From positions 34,587,501 to 34,651,500 of the forward strand of contig NC_073635.1 in NCBI RefSeq assembly GCF_029407905.1: a DNA stretch of 64,000 nt. Reading direction: 5' to 3'. The position numbers and the translations under genes were made by a program. Shown here one piece after another: positions 1 to 11,790 of the stretch; within the stretch, counting starts at the first letter, position 1, and the number at the start of each line of letters is the position of its first letter. Below the pieces are notes generated by a model. It saw nothing but the letters and a program-made list of their open reading frames with translations, ran no database searches and was not told the DNA's origin. This DNA comes from Bubalus kerabau (Eukaryota; Chordata; Mammalia; Artiodactyla; Bovidae).

Positions 1-12
1 AGCTAAGAGGTG

Positions 13-42
13 TTTTTTGGTTTTTTTTTTTTTTTTTTTTTT
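13..42. repeat. T-rich homopolymer tract
   Basis: An almost pure run of T begins at position 13, is broken by two G residues at 19-20, and is uninterrupted from 21 to 42. It may be the reverse-strand poly(A) tail of a retroelement whose body is not recognisable here. Confidence 0.85.
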
Positions 43-444
43 GGCATTTTTCATTTGTTTCTCCAGATTTAAATTGTTTGCCAAAGACATGGATCTGCTA
101 CCAGTACTTAAGATGTATTCCACACACCAGGCTCTTTCTTTCTTTGCCTCCATTTAAAACTTAACTATGTGTCATTTAGTTATTCGTGTATTCACTCATC
201 AGACATGGGTTGGGGTTCTAATTCATGCTGTGTATCTTGCTGGACTTGAGAGAAAAGGAGTGAGTGGTGAGAGGGACAAAGTTGAATTAGAAAAACTCAC
301 TGTTTAGGGAGAGGCGAAGGCTGGTAAGTGAACAGAATGCACTATGATACTTTCTCACTTAGGAATCCACTCAGAATGGGCTCTGTTACTGATAGGAAGC
401 GGTGCCCTGACCATGCTTGCCGTCTCAAGGCAAAGGTACCCATT

Positions 445-600
445 GAGAATATGAGGAAGGTGATGCTCAGAAAAGTACAGTGATTTTCCCTAGGACTTAC
501 AGTCAGAAAGTGGTTAAGTCAGGATCTAAATTCAAACATGGTTGCCATGACATCCTGATTCTGAAGCATTAAACCATTTGACCCAATGTCCCTACAAACC
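445..600 (+). repeat. MIR SINE remnant
   Basis: The stretch follows the MIR core and 3' half: an 'atgaggaa...ctcaga' block, then a diverged 'agtgacttgccc..gg' block, then the 'agtggt..gtcaggat' block. This is an old, diverged mammalian SINE with many substitutions. The call rests on the order of these motifs, not on an alignment. Confidence 0.45.
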
Positions 601-1910
601 AAATTATCTTTGAAGTTTGTGAATTTCCACACACACACAAAAAGAAACCTATGTAATTTTCTTTTTGGTTGAACTGTTTCTAAAGCAAGGTATTTGAAAA
701 ATCAGATATCAATTTCATTTTTGCAAAAGGTATGGTTTTCCTACTGGACTCTTGCTGTCATCAATAATCTCTTTTTTTCCCCCCAGGGGTTCCTAAGAAG
801 TTAATAAGAAAATTAAGATCTGGTTATTAAAATCATATTTTAAGGATATTGGAGGTACTTGTGTATTAAAGCATTCTATAGTACAAACTGTTACAGAGTT
901 AGACTTCTTTAAAGCAAAATATATACTTAGTTATCATTCATGTTTTTATTATCTTTCCTGATTTTAAATCTTTTCAATCAGATTTGTTAGTCTTTCCTGG
1001 CATTGTCTTTAGACGGGTGATAATTGAAAATCGCCTTTTGAAAAGTTGTCCTAGAAAGTTCAGGTTTGTACCTGGCTTGACCTGCAGTTAGATTTGGCTA
1101 CTTACGCCCCATCACAGCCCCGAAAACCACTGTAAAATAATTTTATAAGTGTTTTTACAGTTAAAATATTATTTTCCTGAATAGATTGCAGAAACCAGAT
1201 CTTTTGTGTCTTTAGAATCCTCCTCTTAAAACTAAGTGCAACACTCTTCATAATTATTAATTGGTGGGAGAAACAAAAAACTTTTATCAGGTCAATGAGA
1301 TATAGAGTAGAAATAATCTTTTAAAATATGTATATTCAGAGTCATAGAAATTCTAATTTTTTTTTATCATGCCACCACACTCTAAAATTCTAGGTAGTAC
1401 CTACTTTGCAGATAGAAATTTTTATCCAAATTAATTAACTATAGATGATGGCAAAGGTAAGAAAAGAATTAACAAGAGTTATGGTGACTAGTACATAAAT
1501 TATTTTCCAGTGTATTATCTTAATTGAACCTCACAACAACCATGCAAGTGTAGGGGAGGAAAACTTTTTCCTCCATCCTTCTGGGTTCTTCGTCTAGTCT
1601 AATAATTGAATTGACATAAGAAGGATTAACAGGAGAAAACAAATTTAGTTATATATGTAGAAGAGCCCCAAAGATGTGAGATCCAAGGACAAGTCTGGGA
1701 GCTGAGGCTTCTGTAACATCCTGAGCTGAGGAATGGGATGGGGGCCTGAGGCTTCCATGGGCAAGGGGTCATTCCCAGGACAATGAGAAAACAGATGTTT
1801 GGTAAGTTTGGTAGTTGCTCTGCCGTACAGATCAGTCATTCAGATAACAGTTCTGTCTGTAATACCCTTTCTCTGAGTCAGGCCTCAGTCTAAATTCCTG
1901 TAGGAAGTTG
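601..1910. other. AT-rich unique DNA, nothing recognised
   Basis: Repeated short A and T runs, no coding-like frame and no recognisable repeat family. The only open frame of note is 64 codons on the minus strand near 1645-1839, of a length expected by chance. Confidence 0.5.
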
Positions 1911-2122
1911 CATGCATGCTAAGTTGCTTCAGTCATGTCTGACTCTTTGAGACCCTATGGATTGTAGGGTGCCAGGCTCCACTGTCTATGGGATTCTCCA
2001 GGCAGTAATACTGGAGTGGGTAGCCATTCCCTTCTCCAGAGTATCTTTATCAACTCAAGGATTGATCCCAGGTCTCTTAAGTCTTCTGCTTTGGCAGGCG
2101 GGTTGTTTACCACTGAACCACC
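1911..2122 (-). repeat. Bov-tA SINE, reverse
   Basis: Read on the plus strand it starts with the reversed Bov-A tail (gctaagttgcttcagtc), passes the 'tgactctttgagacc' and 'gggattctccaggc' signatures, and ends in the reversed tRNA-Glu-like head ('taccactgaaccacc'). The outermost head bases (the 'gggaagcc' end) are missing, so the copy is slightly 5'-truncated. Moderately diverged. Confidence 0.9.
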
Positions 2123-2359
2123 ATATGCATTCACACTGTTGTGTGACCATCATCACCCTCCATCCACAGGACTCCCTGTGACATTGTTTGTCATCATCTG
2201 CAAGAGGATCTGTGGATTCTTTACCACTAGCACCAGGTGAGGGGGAGGTCAAAAGCCCCTCCTGAGTCTTTTGGGACCTTATTGTCTTCAGCGCAAAACA
2301 ATCCATGTGCCAAAGTGGCACGTTTGGGGAGAGTTGTCCTAAACCCCTTCACAGGAATT

Positions 2360-2490
2360 TGCATCACCATTTTTCAATAGATGAGAAAACAGAAACTCAG
2401 AGAAGTTGAATGAATTGGTCAGAGTTACCCAGAAAGGGAGAGTCACATCTTCTGATGAGGTCAGGTGATTCTGTGTGATGCCCTTGCAAA
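2360..2490 (+). repeat. MIR SINE remnant
   Basis: The MIR core can be read as 'gatgagaaaacagaaactcagagaagttgaat' in diverged form, followed by the 'ggtcagagttacccag' block that corresponds to the family's 'ggtcacacagc' block. Old copy without visible flanking duplication. Confidence 0.5.
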
Positions 2491-2996
2491 GCAGACACAC
2501 CCGTGAGCTTTGGGGACCAAGCCTGAGCCTCTCAACAGACCCAATTAGGCTGCGTGCAAAATCCTTTGTCTCCCCGTCACCACCCCCAGGCTCCACCTCT
2601 GTCTGGGAAGAAGGGGAGGGAAACTTTTATTTAAAAGACTAGAAAGAATCAGAAAGAAGGAAGGAGGAGATGGAACCAGGCTCAGTGGAGCAAAAGAAAG
2701 TAAGAGTTAGGAAAAGAATGAAATGAAGTCTATGAAAGAAGGAGCCAGAGTTTAGAACTGGTAGTGAGGAGACCCAGAGAGAGAGGTCTGCTGGTCTACT
2801 GGGCTTCTGTATTGGAGTATCCCAGACTGGCTGGCTTAGACCACGTGTCACAGCTGTGGCGGCTGGCAATCAGCAAGGCTGGTTTTTGCTGAGAACTCTC
2901 CCCTAGCCTGAACAGTGCTGCCTCTTTGTGCTTTGAGTGTGTGTCTCTGTTCTAATCTCTTCTCCTTATAACAACTGTCATATTGGCTTAGGGCCC
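2491..2996. other. Unique DNA, purine-rich centre
   Basis: Contains a purine-rich run around 2640-2720 (gaa/agg-rich) and no recognisable gene or repeat family. Confidence 0.4.
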
Positions 2997-3005
2997 ACCC
3001 ATTTG

Positions 3006-3207
3006 GGGCTTTCCAGGTGGCTCAGTGGGTTAACAACCCTCCTGCCAATGCAGGAGACTCAGGTTCAATCCCTAAGTCAAGAAGATCCCCTGGAGAAGGA
3101 AATGGCAACCCACTCCAGTGTTTGTGCATGGAGAATTCCATGGACAGAGTAAGCCTGACCGTGGGGCCGCAAAGAATTGGACACAACTCAAGCTGACTTA
3201 GCACAGC
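3006..3207 (+). repeat. Bov-tA SINE
   Basis: Complete tRNA-derived head ('ggctttccaggtggctcag'), then the 'gatcccctggagaagg' junction and the Bov-A unit ending near 'gacttagcac'. The flanks carry a 9-bp target-site duplication with one mismatch (acccatttg at 2997-3005, acccatctg at 3208-3216), which supports these boundaries. Confidence 0.92.
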
Positions 3208-3216
3208 ACCCATCTG

Positions 3217-4385
3217 ACCTTATTTTAACCCAGATTGCCTCTTTGAAGATGCCATCTCCAAATAAAGTCACATTCAGAGGTCCTGGGGTTTAGGACTTCA
3301 ACAATATGAATTTTAAGGGAGCTCATTTTATCCCATAATAGAGACTAAGGAAAGTGAACTTGGTCTATAACTCTGAAGACCAGACCTATTTCAATTGCTG
3401 TATGCTTCCCATTAGTTTTCTCTCCTGGCACCAATCAATGTTTGGGTGAGTTGTGGCAATTTTTTCACATCAGTATATTCCACTGGAAAGAAAGAGATTC
3501 AGAACTGAGTTCTTCTGTATTTAGCCTGCTACATAGTTTATTTTTACTCTCACCTCTGCAGGGCCAGCTTCCCGCCTTGCCACGTTTTGACAGGGCAGAC
3601 GAAGCTGATCATGACCCCGTGTTTCCTACTGGGTGAGATGTGGCTGCCTTTTTGAGCTGTGGACTGATCTGAGTCACAGGCAGTGCCTGTGAAGCATGAT
3701 AAATCCTATACACACGAAGTCACAGTACTGAAGGACAGGGAAGCGTAGGTTTTACAACCCTCAGAACCATGAAGATAAAAACCAGGGCAGCCTTCCCTCT
3801 GCACGGCATTTTCCATGCTTATTTCTAACAAGTTATGCTCGGTGTTGTGTTTTGGGCTCTGGAAGGTGGCCAGAAGAATCTGAAGGTTTTCTCTGAGGCG
3901 CTGAACAACTTACAAGGTTATAACTGGAATGCTTGCAAAGGCTCAAATTATTAAAATGCTGTGGTCATAGAGTATCCAGGTCCAGAGGGAAGCCTGCTGC
4001 GCTGTGGCCAGTGCTGGCCCATGGGTGGACCCCACAAGACCTGCCTCAGGGGGCCAGGAATCCAGGCAAGGTTTCAAGATGGCCCAAGAAAGTTCCAGAA
4101 TTTCCTGCAACAGAGATTTCAACATTCACCAGTTGTCAGGCTCTCAAAGGACTTTTGTCTGTCTCCTTGATATCCTTCCTATTCTGTCTTCAGAAAAGGT
4201 GGAGTGTGGCTGTCCACTTTTTTTGCCTAGAATAGCTGGTCATTTGCTAAAAGAGTCTTAGTATTAATAGCTCGTTTCTTTGCTCGTTTTGGTAAATTGA
4301 ATGGGAACTCTGTCTGTTGTAAGAATCTGTTTCCGTCACAATCCCAGGACAGCTGCCCCAGACTGTCCTAAGTTGTGCCTTGTTA
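3217..4385. other. Unique DNA, nothing recognised
   Basis: No repeat family or known protein is recognised. Several overlapping open frames of 60-100 codons lie near 3930-4260 in different frames with no consistent signal, which argues against coding function. Confidence 0.45.
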
Positions 4386-4396
4386 TTTATGTCTTT

Positions 4397-4582
4397 GGGG
4401 CTTCCTGGGTAGCTCAAATGGTAAAGAATCTGCCTGCAATGTGGGAGACCCAAGTTCGATCCCTGGGTTGGGAAGATCCCCTGGAGGAGGGCATGGCAAC
4501 CCACTCCAGTATTCTTGCCTGGAGAATCCCATGGACAGAGGAGCCAGGCTACAGTCCATGGGGTCGCAAAGAGTCGGACACT
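4397..4582 (+). repeat. Bov-tA SINE with perfect TSD
   Basis: Head 'cttcctgggtagctcaa', body 'gatcccctggaggagggc', and the Bov-A unit ending at 'gagtcggacac'. A perfect 11-bp target-site duplication (tttatgtcttt) lies at 4386-4396 and 4583-4593. Head to tail is near consensus, suggesting a fairly young insertion. Confidence 0.95.
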
Positions 4583-4593
4583 TTTATGTCTTT

Positions 4594-5423
4594 ATGGCAC
4601 TGTCCTGAGTTGTGATTTTTGACGGCTGTTGTATTTACTTCCAATTGTGAGACCGCGGACTCTGATATGAAATGTCTTTACTGGAGGATGTATATCCCTT
4701 ATGCTTGGAGAAGCATTTCCAGGAATACCAGCAGCTTTCCAAATGAGCTCTTTGGATGGGATCCAGCAGCTTCCATGATGGGTGGGTTCAGAAACAGGCT
4801 TGTGTGGACCAGCTATTGTTATCCCAGCCAAAAAAGAAGGCCTCCTTCTCAGAGCAAAGTGTACTTCATTAGTGAGGGGCTGAATGCCAGTGCCTGGAGT
4901 TTGAAAAGTCAGCCTTGGAAGTTAGTGCAAGTTCCTGAAGGGCAGAACTGTGTGTTTCCCCTTCTGATCCAAGCCAGACGTTTCTCCTTGGTCAGTTGTG
5001 CAAATCAGCTGGCACAGGTCCAGAAAGTGGGTTGATCTGTTCAACGGCTGCTTCTAGAACACTTTTAATTAAAACTCTCCTTAGAGGCACTCCCCTCAAG
5101 TTAGGAGGAAAGATGCCAACACGGATGCATGAAGAGCGAGGAGAAACTACTGTTCATGGCTGGTTGTGACTCCTTGGCCTGGTGAAGTACCCCTCATTCC
5201 TTCAGCTACTTGAGAAGGTCATGACCTTGAAGGGGCCTGAAGGTTCTCAGGATTTCATCGAGTATTCATGAGTGACTCATGGTCTTCTTAGGCTGCAGGA
5301 TGTGAGAAGACATGTCATGGGCTTCCTCCTCAAGCAGCTGATATTCTAGTTCAGGCTAAACAGACATGAAAAATAAGACAGCACAATCAAAGGCCCTGTC
5401 ATGCACCCAAACATAGGTACACA
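4594..5423. other. Unique DNA with an unrecognised 138-codon frame
   Basis: An open frame of 138 codons (4619-5035, plus strand) does not resemble any family I know and begins just after the Bov-tA insertion. A short stretch near 5330-5400 is faintly L2-like on the minus strand. There is no splice or promoter context to support a gene. Confidence 0.35.
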
Positions 5424-5639
5424 CGTGCTAAGTTGCTTTAGTCACGTCCAGCTCTTTGCGACCCCATGAACTGTAGCCCATCAGGCTCCTCTGTCCATGG
5501 GATTCTCCAGGCAAGAATACTGGAGTGGGTTGCCATTTCCTCCTCCAGGGGATCTTCCTGACCCAGGGATTGAACCCGAGTCTCTTAGGTCCCCTGCATT
5601 GGCAGGTGGATTCTTACCCTCTGAGCCACCTGGGAAGCC
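5424..5639 (-). repeat. Bov-tA SINE, reverse
   Basis: Complete reverse copy: Bov-A tail ('gtgctaagttgcttta') at the low-coordinate end, 'ccatgggattctccaggc' in the middle, and the reversed tRNA-like head 'gagccacctgggaagcc' at the high end. Confidence 0.93.
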
Positions 5640-6380
5640 AGCAGTAACTGCTGCTCAAGGGGTTCTCGGCCAGGCAACTGCATCCCCTTTCTCAGCATGG
5701 CTTCCCAGATGCGAATCCCCTTCAAGTACCCATCACCCCAACCTCCTAACCTGTTCCTTTCCTGCTTTTCCACTGAGGATGCTCAAGAAATCCTAGATTG
5801 GACGTGTTACACCAAAGTGGACCTGGCCACAGCATTTGAAGCCTTTATGCTTCTGGAACTCCATCAGGGTTTGAAGGAAAAACAGGAGGGACAGGGCTGA
5901 AGGAGCAGAAGAGGGAGCCATTTCTACTCTCTCCTCACTGACAGAGTTCACCAATCCTTGGCAAGCCATTAAAAAGACTGCCTGAGTGTTCATTTCAAGG
6001 GCTGAAGGATATGTAGGCAACATAAGAACAGGAGGCTGTGTGAATGGCCACAGCAGGGCAGAGAGGAGAAAAGTCCTCGTCCAAACTCAAGGTGGTGACA
6101 AGACAGAGCACTGGCAATTGACTCTTACCAGGAGATGGAGGGAAAGAAAAACACATGTTGCTGGGAGGCCAGCTCTGGGATACAGGTGTGTCCCATGGGG
6201 TTATGGCCTCAGAAGCCCATACTCCCCATGACTGAACTCCCCACTCCTCACCCACGGGGGCCCAGCACCCCTGTATGATGGTCAGCAGAGATTTGCAGCT
6301 GGAGGGTCCCGGGCAGAGAAAGCTGATTCTCTGATTCCATTGTTGTTTGTGCAGTCAATTCTATTGTAGGGAGTTACGTT
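5640..6380. other. Unique DNA, nothing recognised
   Basis: Short frames occur on both strands (5697-5900 plus, 5995-6255 minus), but none resembles a known protein. No repeat signature seen. Confidence 0.4.
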
Positions 6381-6699
6381 GTTTTATTGTTTTTCATTGC
6401 ACTGGGTCTTTGTTGCTACATGGGCTTTGGCTTTTCTTTAGTGCGATGAGCGGGAGCTACTCTTCGTTGAGGTGCATGGGCTTCTCACTGTGGTAGCGTC
6501 TTTTGTTGTGGAGCAGGGGCTCTAGGCACTCAGGCTTCAGTAGTTAGGATGTGCGGGCTCTAGAGCACAGGCTCAGAAGTTGTGGCACACAGGCTTAGTG
6601 ATTCCAAGGCATGTGGAATCTTCCCAGATCATGGGTTGAACCCATGTCCCCTGGATTGCCAGGTGGATTCTTTATACACTGTGCCACCAGGGAAGTCCC
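6381..6699 (-). repeat. CHR-type tRNA-derived SINE, reverse
   Basis: Reverse copy of the cetartiodactyl CHR family. The high-coordinate end carries the reversed tRNA-like head ('cactgtgccaccagggaagtccc'-type, diverged) and the body contains the 'tgggttgaacccatgtcccctg' B-box region. The low-coordinate side is T-rich. It is older and more diverged than the Bov-A family copies nearby. Confidence 0.82.
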
Positions 6700-6785
6700 A
6701 GGTGTTTAGGATTGCAGCTGATTTTTAGCAAAAACTGCTTCCTGTGCTTGTGCTAGGGTATTTGGGGCTGGCCCAGGATCTGTTC

Positions 6786-7054
6786 CGGAGAAGGCAACGG
6801 CACCCCATGCCAGTACTCTTGCCTGGAAAATCCCATGGACGGAGGAGCCTGGTGGGCTGCAGTCCATGGGGTCGCTAAGAGTCGGACACGACTGAGCGAC
6901 TTCACTTTCACTTTTCACTTTCATGCATTGGAGAAGGAAATGGCAACCCACTCCAGTGTTCCTGCCTGGAGAATCCCAGGGACGGGGGAGCCTGGTGGGC
7001 TGCCATCTATGGGGTCTCACAGAGTCGGACACGAATGAAGCGACTTAGCAGCAG
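6786..7054 (+). repeat. BOV-A2 SINE with perfect TSD
   Basis: Full dimer of Bov-A units: the first begins 'ggagaaggcaacggcacccc', the linker is 'cttcactttcacttttcactttcatgc', the second begins 'ggagaaggaaatggcaaccc', and the tail is 'agcagcag'. A perfect 12-bp duplication (caggatctgttc) flanks it at 6774-6785 and 7055-7066. Confidence 0.96.
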
Positions 7055-7066
7055 CAGGATCTGTTC

Positions 7067-7933
7067 TGTTATCCTATTTGTAAAGAAAATGTATTCTGAA
7101 CCTGAAGCAGGTGAAATGTATTTTTGAGCAGCAATCCTTTGTGATGCTAAGATCAGGGCAGCTGAGAATTTTATTTGGAGAGCCAAGGCATAGAGGAACG
7201 AGTAATAGAGGAAGATGGGGAGACCTGGGTGAACGTGTCATCTCTAACATAAATTAACATATTTTAGCAAGCGAAGTTCCCAGAGATCTTTTTTTATCTG
7301 TTAAGAGGAGGGACTTTTAGATGATTTCTGAAGTCTCATGGTGTTCTGGAATTCTGCTCTTTCTAAAAGGCAGCCTAAAACGGAATGTGTCACCTCTAAG
7401 AACCCCAAATGTTTGTCAAGTACCCATCAGTGAGTCTCCTGGCGGCCCCATGAGACTGTCATAGTCAATAACGGTCTTACCTCCCTGAATCCACACATAA
7501 CCCTGAGGAAGTCTCACCAGGACAGATGTAGAGGTGAGAATTAGTTTTCCTTAACTTATTCTTTTGGTTCATGCCTTGTAAGAATAAAATTGTCTCCGGA
7601 TGCTCTTGGCTTCCATGTGTTGGCTGTGAGATCTCAGCCTTGAAAAACCATCGGGCCATGGAGACTGTTTCTGTGGTTATTACATTCCATCTCAAGGAGA
7701 GCGTCTCCGGATGTTTCCCCAGCTTAAGTGCCTGGCATTTCCTTTATTGGAAATGCCAGTAAATGTGGAAGGGTTGAAAATGTGGAAGGATCTCCTTGTC
7801 CACTGAATTACAGCAAACACAAACGGAAGCACAATTTTCATCATTTTACACTGAGTAGGAAATTTTGAAAAGTTTTGGTATTTTTAATTTATACTTTAAA
7901 TGAACAGGAGGACTGAACTAAATGGAAACTAAT
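7067..7933. other. Unique DNA, nothing recognised
   Basis: No gene or repeat signature seen. A self-complementary stretch near 7732-7760 (aaatgcc / ggcattt) is a short chance inverted repeat. Confidence 0.4.
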
Positions 7934-7942
7934 TGAATATAG

Positions 7943-8220
7943 CAGAGAAGGCAATGGCACCCCACTCCAGTACTCTTGCCTGGAAAATCCCATGGACGGA
8001 GGAGCCTGGTGGGCTGCAGTCCATGGGGTCGTGAAGAGTGGGACACGACTGAGCAACTTCACTTTCACGTTTCACTTTCATGCATTGGAGAAGGAAATGG
8101 CAATCCACTCCAGTGTTCTTGCCTGGAGAATTCCAGGGACGGGGGAGCCTGGTGGGCTGCCATCTATGGGGTCGCACAGAGTTGGACACAACTGACGCAA
8201 CTTAGCAGCAGCAGCAGCAG
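7943..8220 (+). repeat. BOV-A2 SINE with TSD
   Basis: Complete Bov-A dimer with the 'ttcactttcacgtttcactttcatgc' linker and an expanded (AGC)n tail at about 8202-8220. A 9-bp duplication (tgaatatag) lies at 7934-7942 and 8221-8229. Nearly identical in structure to the copy about 1.1 kb upstream on the same strand, so the two form a direct-repeat pair. Confidence 0.95.
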
Positions 8221-8229
8221 TGAATATAG

Positions 8230-10194
8230 ATCTCTCAGTTTATAGAATTTATCATCTTGGAGTCTTGTTTATCGGGTTTCTTTGTAATGGCTGTGTCTTT
8301 ATCTAGGTAGTAAATGTGTTGTTTTAGAAATTTTTTTTCCCTTTCTAATTATATATTTATTGATTTTAAAGGAAAAAGAGAAATCCATACAGACATTTTT
8401 CGAAAGCTTCCAATTAACCAAATTTTAGGGAAAATGCATATTTTGATCTGTAGTTAAGTAAGAATGTTTTGGTTTATAAGCTGAGTGTACCCATAGCATC
8501 AGCATGAGATGTATGTATAGTTTTCTTGTTAAAACATTTCTGCCCAAGATCCAAGCAGTGGACTTTTATTTCTTTTCCCTGTATCAGGGGAAAGGAATTC
8601 TAACTCAATACTTAGATAACTAATTCCATCTCACCAGTGTTACAACCAGATAGGAGAAATTAGCAAAACTTCTGACTGTGTTGGTTACAATTTTGAGAAA
8701 TGTGTTGGGATACACTTAATTCCTAGTATAAACACATATCATATTTCTTTTATAAAGAAAGGGAAATGACATGAATGAGCACTGACTCTGAACCAGACTT
8801 TTACTCTAGAAAGTACATGGTATTTGGAGCTGTTGCGACTTTTGTGTTGGGGCTCTTAAGGTGAAGCACAGAGAAGTTACGTCACCTCTCAGAGGACACG
8901 CTGACTGAACAGCAGAGCTGGTGTCCAACCTCACCGGGGAAAAAGGATATTTTTTCCTGTCTAGATCTTGGATACATATGTAACTTGAAAACAAGAAATC
9001 ACACTGGCTCTGAGACACACACACTTTTTGTGGGATAAAAGACAACTGGAATGTTGTGAAAATCAGCAGTTCCCCTGATTATGGGAATATATTTTTTGGA
9101 GTAAAGTTGAAACACTTCTAACATTAAATATTGTATTAATCACTATTAGCTCTGGGAATCTGCCCAAACAAATCATTCTTCCAACACTGTTTGTCTTCAG
9201 CCAACTCAGGCAATCAGCCACTGAATGAGGCATTTCCACCCCCTAAAAGACATGATTTGACCAGTAATAATTTGGTTATGCAATTAAATGTTGACAAATT
9301 GGGAGGTGAAACTCTGAATTTGGAAAGTTTGATATTTCGATGAGCTGAAGTATAAACAGTTTTCTTGCTTACAATAAATAACAGCTGTACAAATTTTAAT
9401 TTCAAACTGGCCAATATTCAAAGCTACACTGCAAGCCATACGTTAAGATATGAGGATAACAAGCAAGAAAAATTAAAATGCCATCAAAGGTGAGAATCTG
9501 TTTAAAAAGAAAAGAAAAAGAAGGGCAAATTCCTTTAGGCAATGACCTAAGACTTTTTTTTCCTGTTAAAAAATGAGAAAAGTGAAAGAATTTTCAAAGA
9601 ATGTTAATGAATGATAGAGTTTCTTGTAAAAACTATACTTTTTAGTGGAACTTTAAATTTGGAAGCTTAGGAGTCAATAGCCTCTTTTATATTAAAAATC
9701 TGGTGTTCCTGATAGTTTAATTGCTAATTGAACATAAAGATATAGTCAAATAGTTTACTAAAGAATCTATTTGTAATAAGCTGATTGTTTAAACATGGAT
9801 TATCATAGTGAGAAAAATGGAGTTTTTAGGAAAGCAAGAAAAAACTATTGAAAAAATTTGAAAGTATATTAATTTAACATTTTTGTTTTAACTTTTAAAT
9901 ATGAATTTTGTATAATTTATGTACATGCTACAAAGTTAGAGGTTATGAAACAACATTTACTGAAAATTAATCTCCTCTCTCCTGCAGCCTTTCACCCCAC
10001 TAACCTTTCTGGGTCACCCAGCTGCATCCCTGGGAATGGCTGGTATTGCCAGTTTTTCCATATGCTTCAGAAAAAGTCTGCACCTATATAACGAAGTATA
10101 TTTTCTTCTATTCCCCTCTATTTTTACACAAGTGATGAGATGGTATACATAGTATTATGGATCTTTTATTTTTACTTAATTATATATTTCAGAG
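8230..10194. other. AT-rich unique DNA with a weak MIR trace
   Basis: Mostly AT-rich unique DNA. Around 8800-8935 the string 'gaagcacagagaagttacgtcacctctcagaggacac' follows the MIR core loosely on the plus strand. No gene is supported. Confidence 0.4.
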
Positions 10195-10275
10195 GTGATA
10201 TTAATATATTATACTTAATATATTATGATATATTTGATATATGAAGATATATTAATGATGTATTACATATTAGTA
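10195..10275. repeat. AT-rich low-complexity tract
   Basis: Imperfect repeats of 'atatattaat / gatatatt' make an easily melted block immediately before the L1 3' fragment. Degenerate, without a fixed period. Confidence 0.75.
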
Positions 10276-10289
10276 CATAAGAACACTGG

Positions 10290-10935
10290 TTCATTCTTTT
10301 ATTTTTATTGTGGTAAAATATACATAACATGAAATTTTCCATTTTCCAGTGTGCAGTCCTGTGGCGCTACATCCATTCACCTTGTTATGCAGCCTTCACC
10401 ATTTATCCCTAGAACTTTGCATCATTCCAGTTGAAGCTCCATCCCCATTAAATACTAACTCCCTCTCCCCCGGCCCCTGGTTAAGCCCACTCTACTTTCT
10501 CTCTCTAAGAATTTGACTATTCCAGCTATCTGAAAATAAGTTGTTGTTTAGTTGCTAAGTCATGTCCAGCTGTTTGCAATCCCATGGACTGTAGCCCACC
10601 AGGCTCCTCTGTCCATGGGATTTCCCAGACAAGAATACTGGAGTGGGATGTCATTTCCTTTTCCAGGGGATCTTCCCAACCCAGGGATCAAAGCTTGTTT
10701 CCTGCCTGGCAGGTGTATTCTTTACCACTGAGCCACCTGGGAAGCCCTCTGAAAGTAAGCAGAATCATACAAATGGTGTCCTTTTGTGTCTGGCTTATTT
10801 CACTTAGCATAATATCCTTAAGATTTATCCATATTGTAGCATATATCAGAATGCTATTTCATTTTAATGGCTGAATAATATTCCATTGTATGTATATACT
10901 GCATTGGTTTTATCCATTCATCTGTCAATGGACAT
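10290..10935 (-). repeat. L1 3' region, reverse, split by Bov-tA
   Basis: Reversed 3' end of an old L1: 'attgtggtaaaatatacataac' at the low end and, beyond the SINE, 'ttcacttagcataatatcctt' and 'tggctgaataatattccattgta'. The two halves (10290-10540 and 10760-10935) join across a Bov-tA inserted at 10541-10747, so the L1 predates the SINE. Confidence 0.75.
10541..10747 (-). repeat. Bov-tA SINE inserted in L1
   Basis: Reverse Bov-tA running from 'ttgttgtttagttgctaagtc' to the reversed head 'gagccacctgggaagccc'. It is flanked by a 12-bp target-site duplication with one mismatch (tctgaaaataag at 10529-10540, tctgaaagtaag at 10748-10759), which fixes both boundaries. Confidence 0.95.
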
Positions 10936-11790
10936 TTGTGTTGGTTCCACCTTTTGAATTCGTTTTAATGGCTGTTTAGCATTCTGTTCTATGGTGGCAT
11001 ACTGTATAAACCAGCTCCCCGGTGATGAGGATCAGGTTATTTCCGTATTTCAGTGAGTAATTGTGAACTTGGATCATGTGACCCCTGCATTAGGCTATCC
11101 AGTAAACAAACTTCTTGAAATGGATTTGCTAAAACAAAATGTTACAGGCATCATAAAGTTTCAGCTATTACCGACTTGTCCTCTGTGGATGTAGTCCCCA
11201 CTTGCACCCACCCCAGAGACCACCTGCTTCCCGCCCCCTCACTAAAATGGCATCACCAAACTCCTCATCTTTGCGTGTCTCATGGAGAACGCTATCTTGG
11301 TACAGTTGTGATGGACTTTTCTCATGTCTAGAATAAATGCTGAGTGGGGGCCATTGCATTTTCTTTCACTGGGACCATCTTCATTTCCTTTGTTCATGTC
11401 TCAGTTGGGGTGTTGAGTTTTTCCTCCCTCTTCTCTATATTGGCTGTTGTTGAAAATTTGCTTCGGTTTGGCATCCTTTCCACAGCCTGTGGGAGGCTTT
11501 TGGAACTGCTGTGAACAGGAACTTTGTCTAAGAACAGTGAAACCTGCTCTTCAACAGTGACCAAATGCTGGCTCCGTGACAACAGTTTATTAAGGGGACA
11601 GACTTTAGGAGGTGGGAGCTGTAGGAAGCTTTATTGAAGAGGTTACATGCAAAAGAAAGTATATCTCTTCTCACAATGTGCTTTACTGTTATTTAGGACT
11701 TACTCATCTTTCAAAAGCTGGGTGCACTAACACTAGATGATGTGTAACTCAGGATGTACTAAAAAATAACCGGAAAATATCAGGCTTTCA
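10936..11790. other. Unique DNA, nothing recognised
   Basis: No recognisable repeat or gene. The first 100 bases may be a diverged continuation of the upstream L1 3' region. Minus-strand frames of 62-63 codons (11168-11359, 11394-11582) have no recognisable content. Confidence 0.35.

Noticed and set aside
3006..3090. tRNA-like sequence at the start of Bov-tA (and in the other Bov-tA and CHR copies)
   Set aside because: These heads derive from tRNA but are SINE promoter regions with degraded structure, not functional tRNA genes.
6706..7032. Minus-strand 108-codon frame (and similar frames at 7929-8189, 33422-33664 and 60766-61083) encoding near-identical peptides
   Set aside because: All fall within BOV-A2 elements; the shared peptide is a translation of the SINE, not a gene family.
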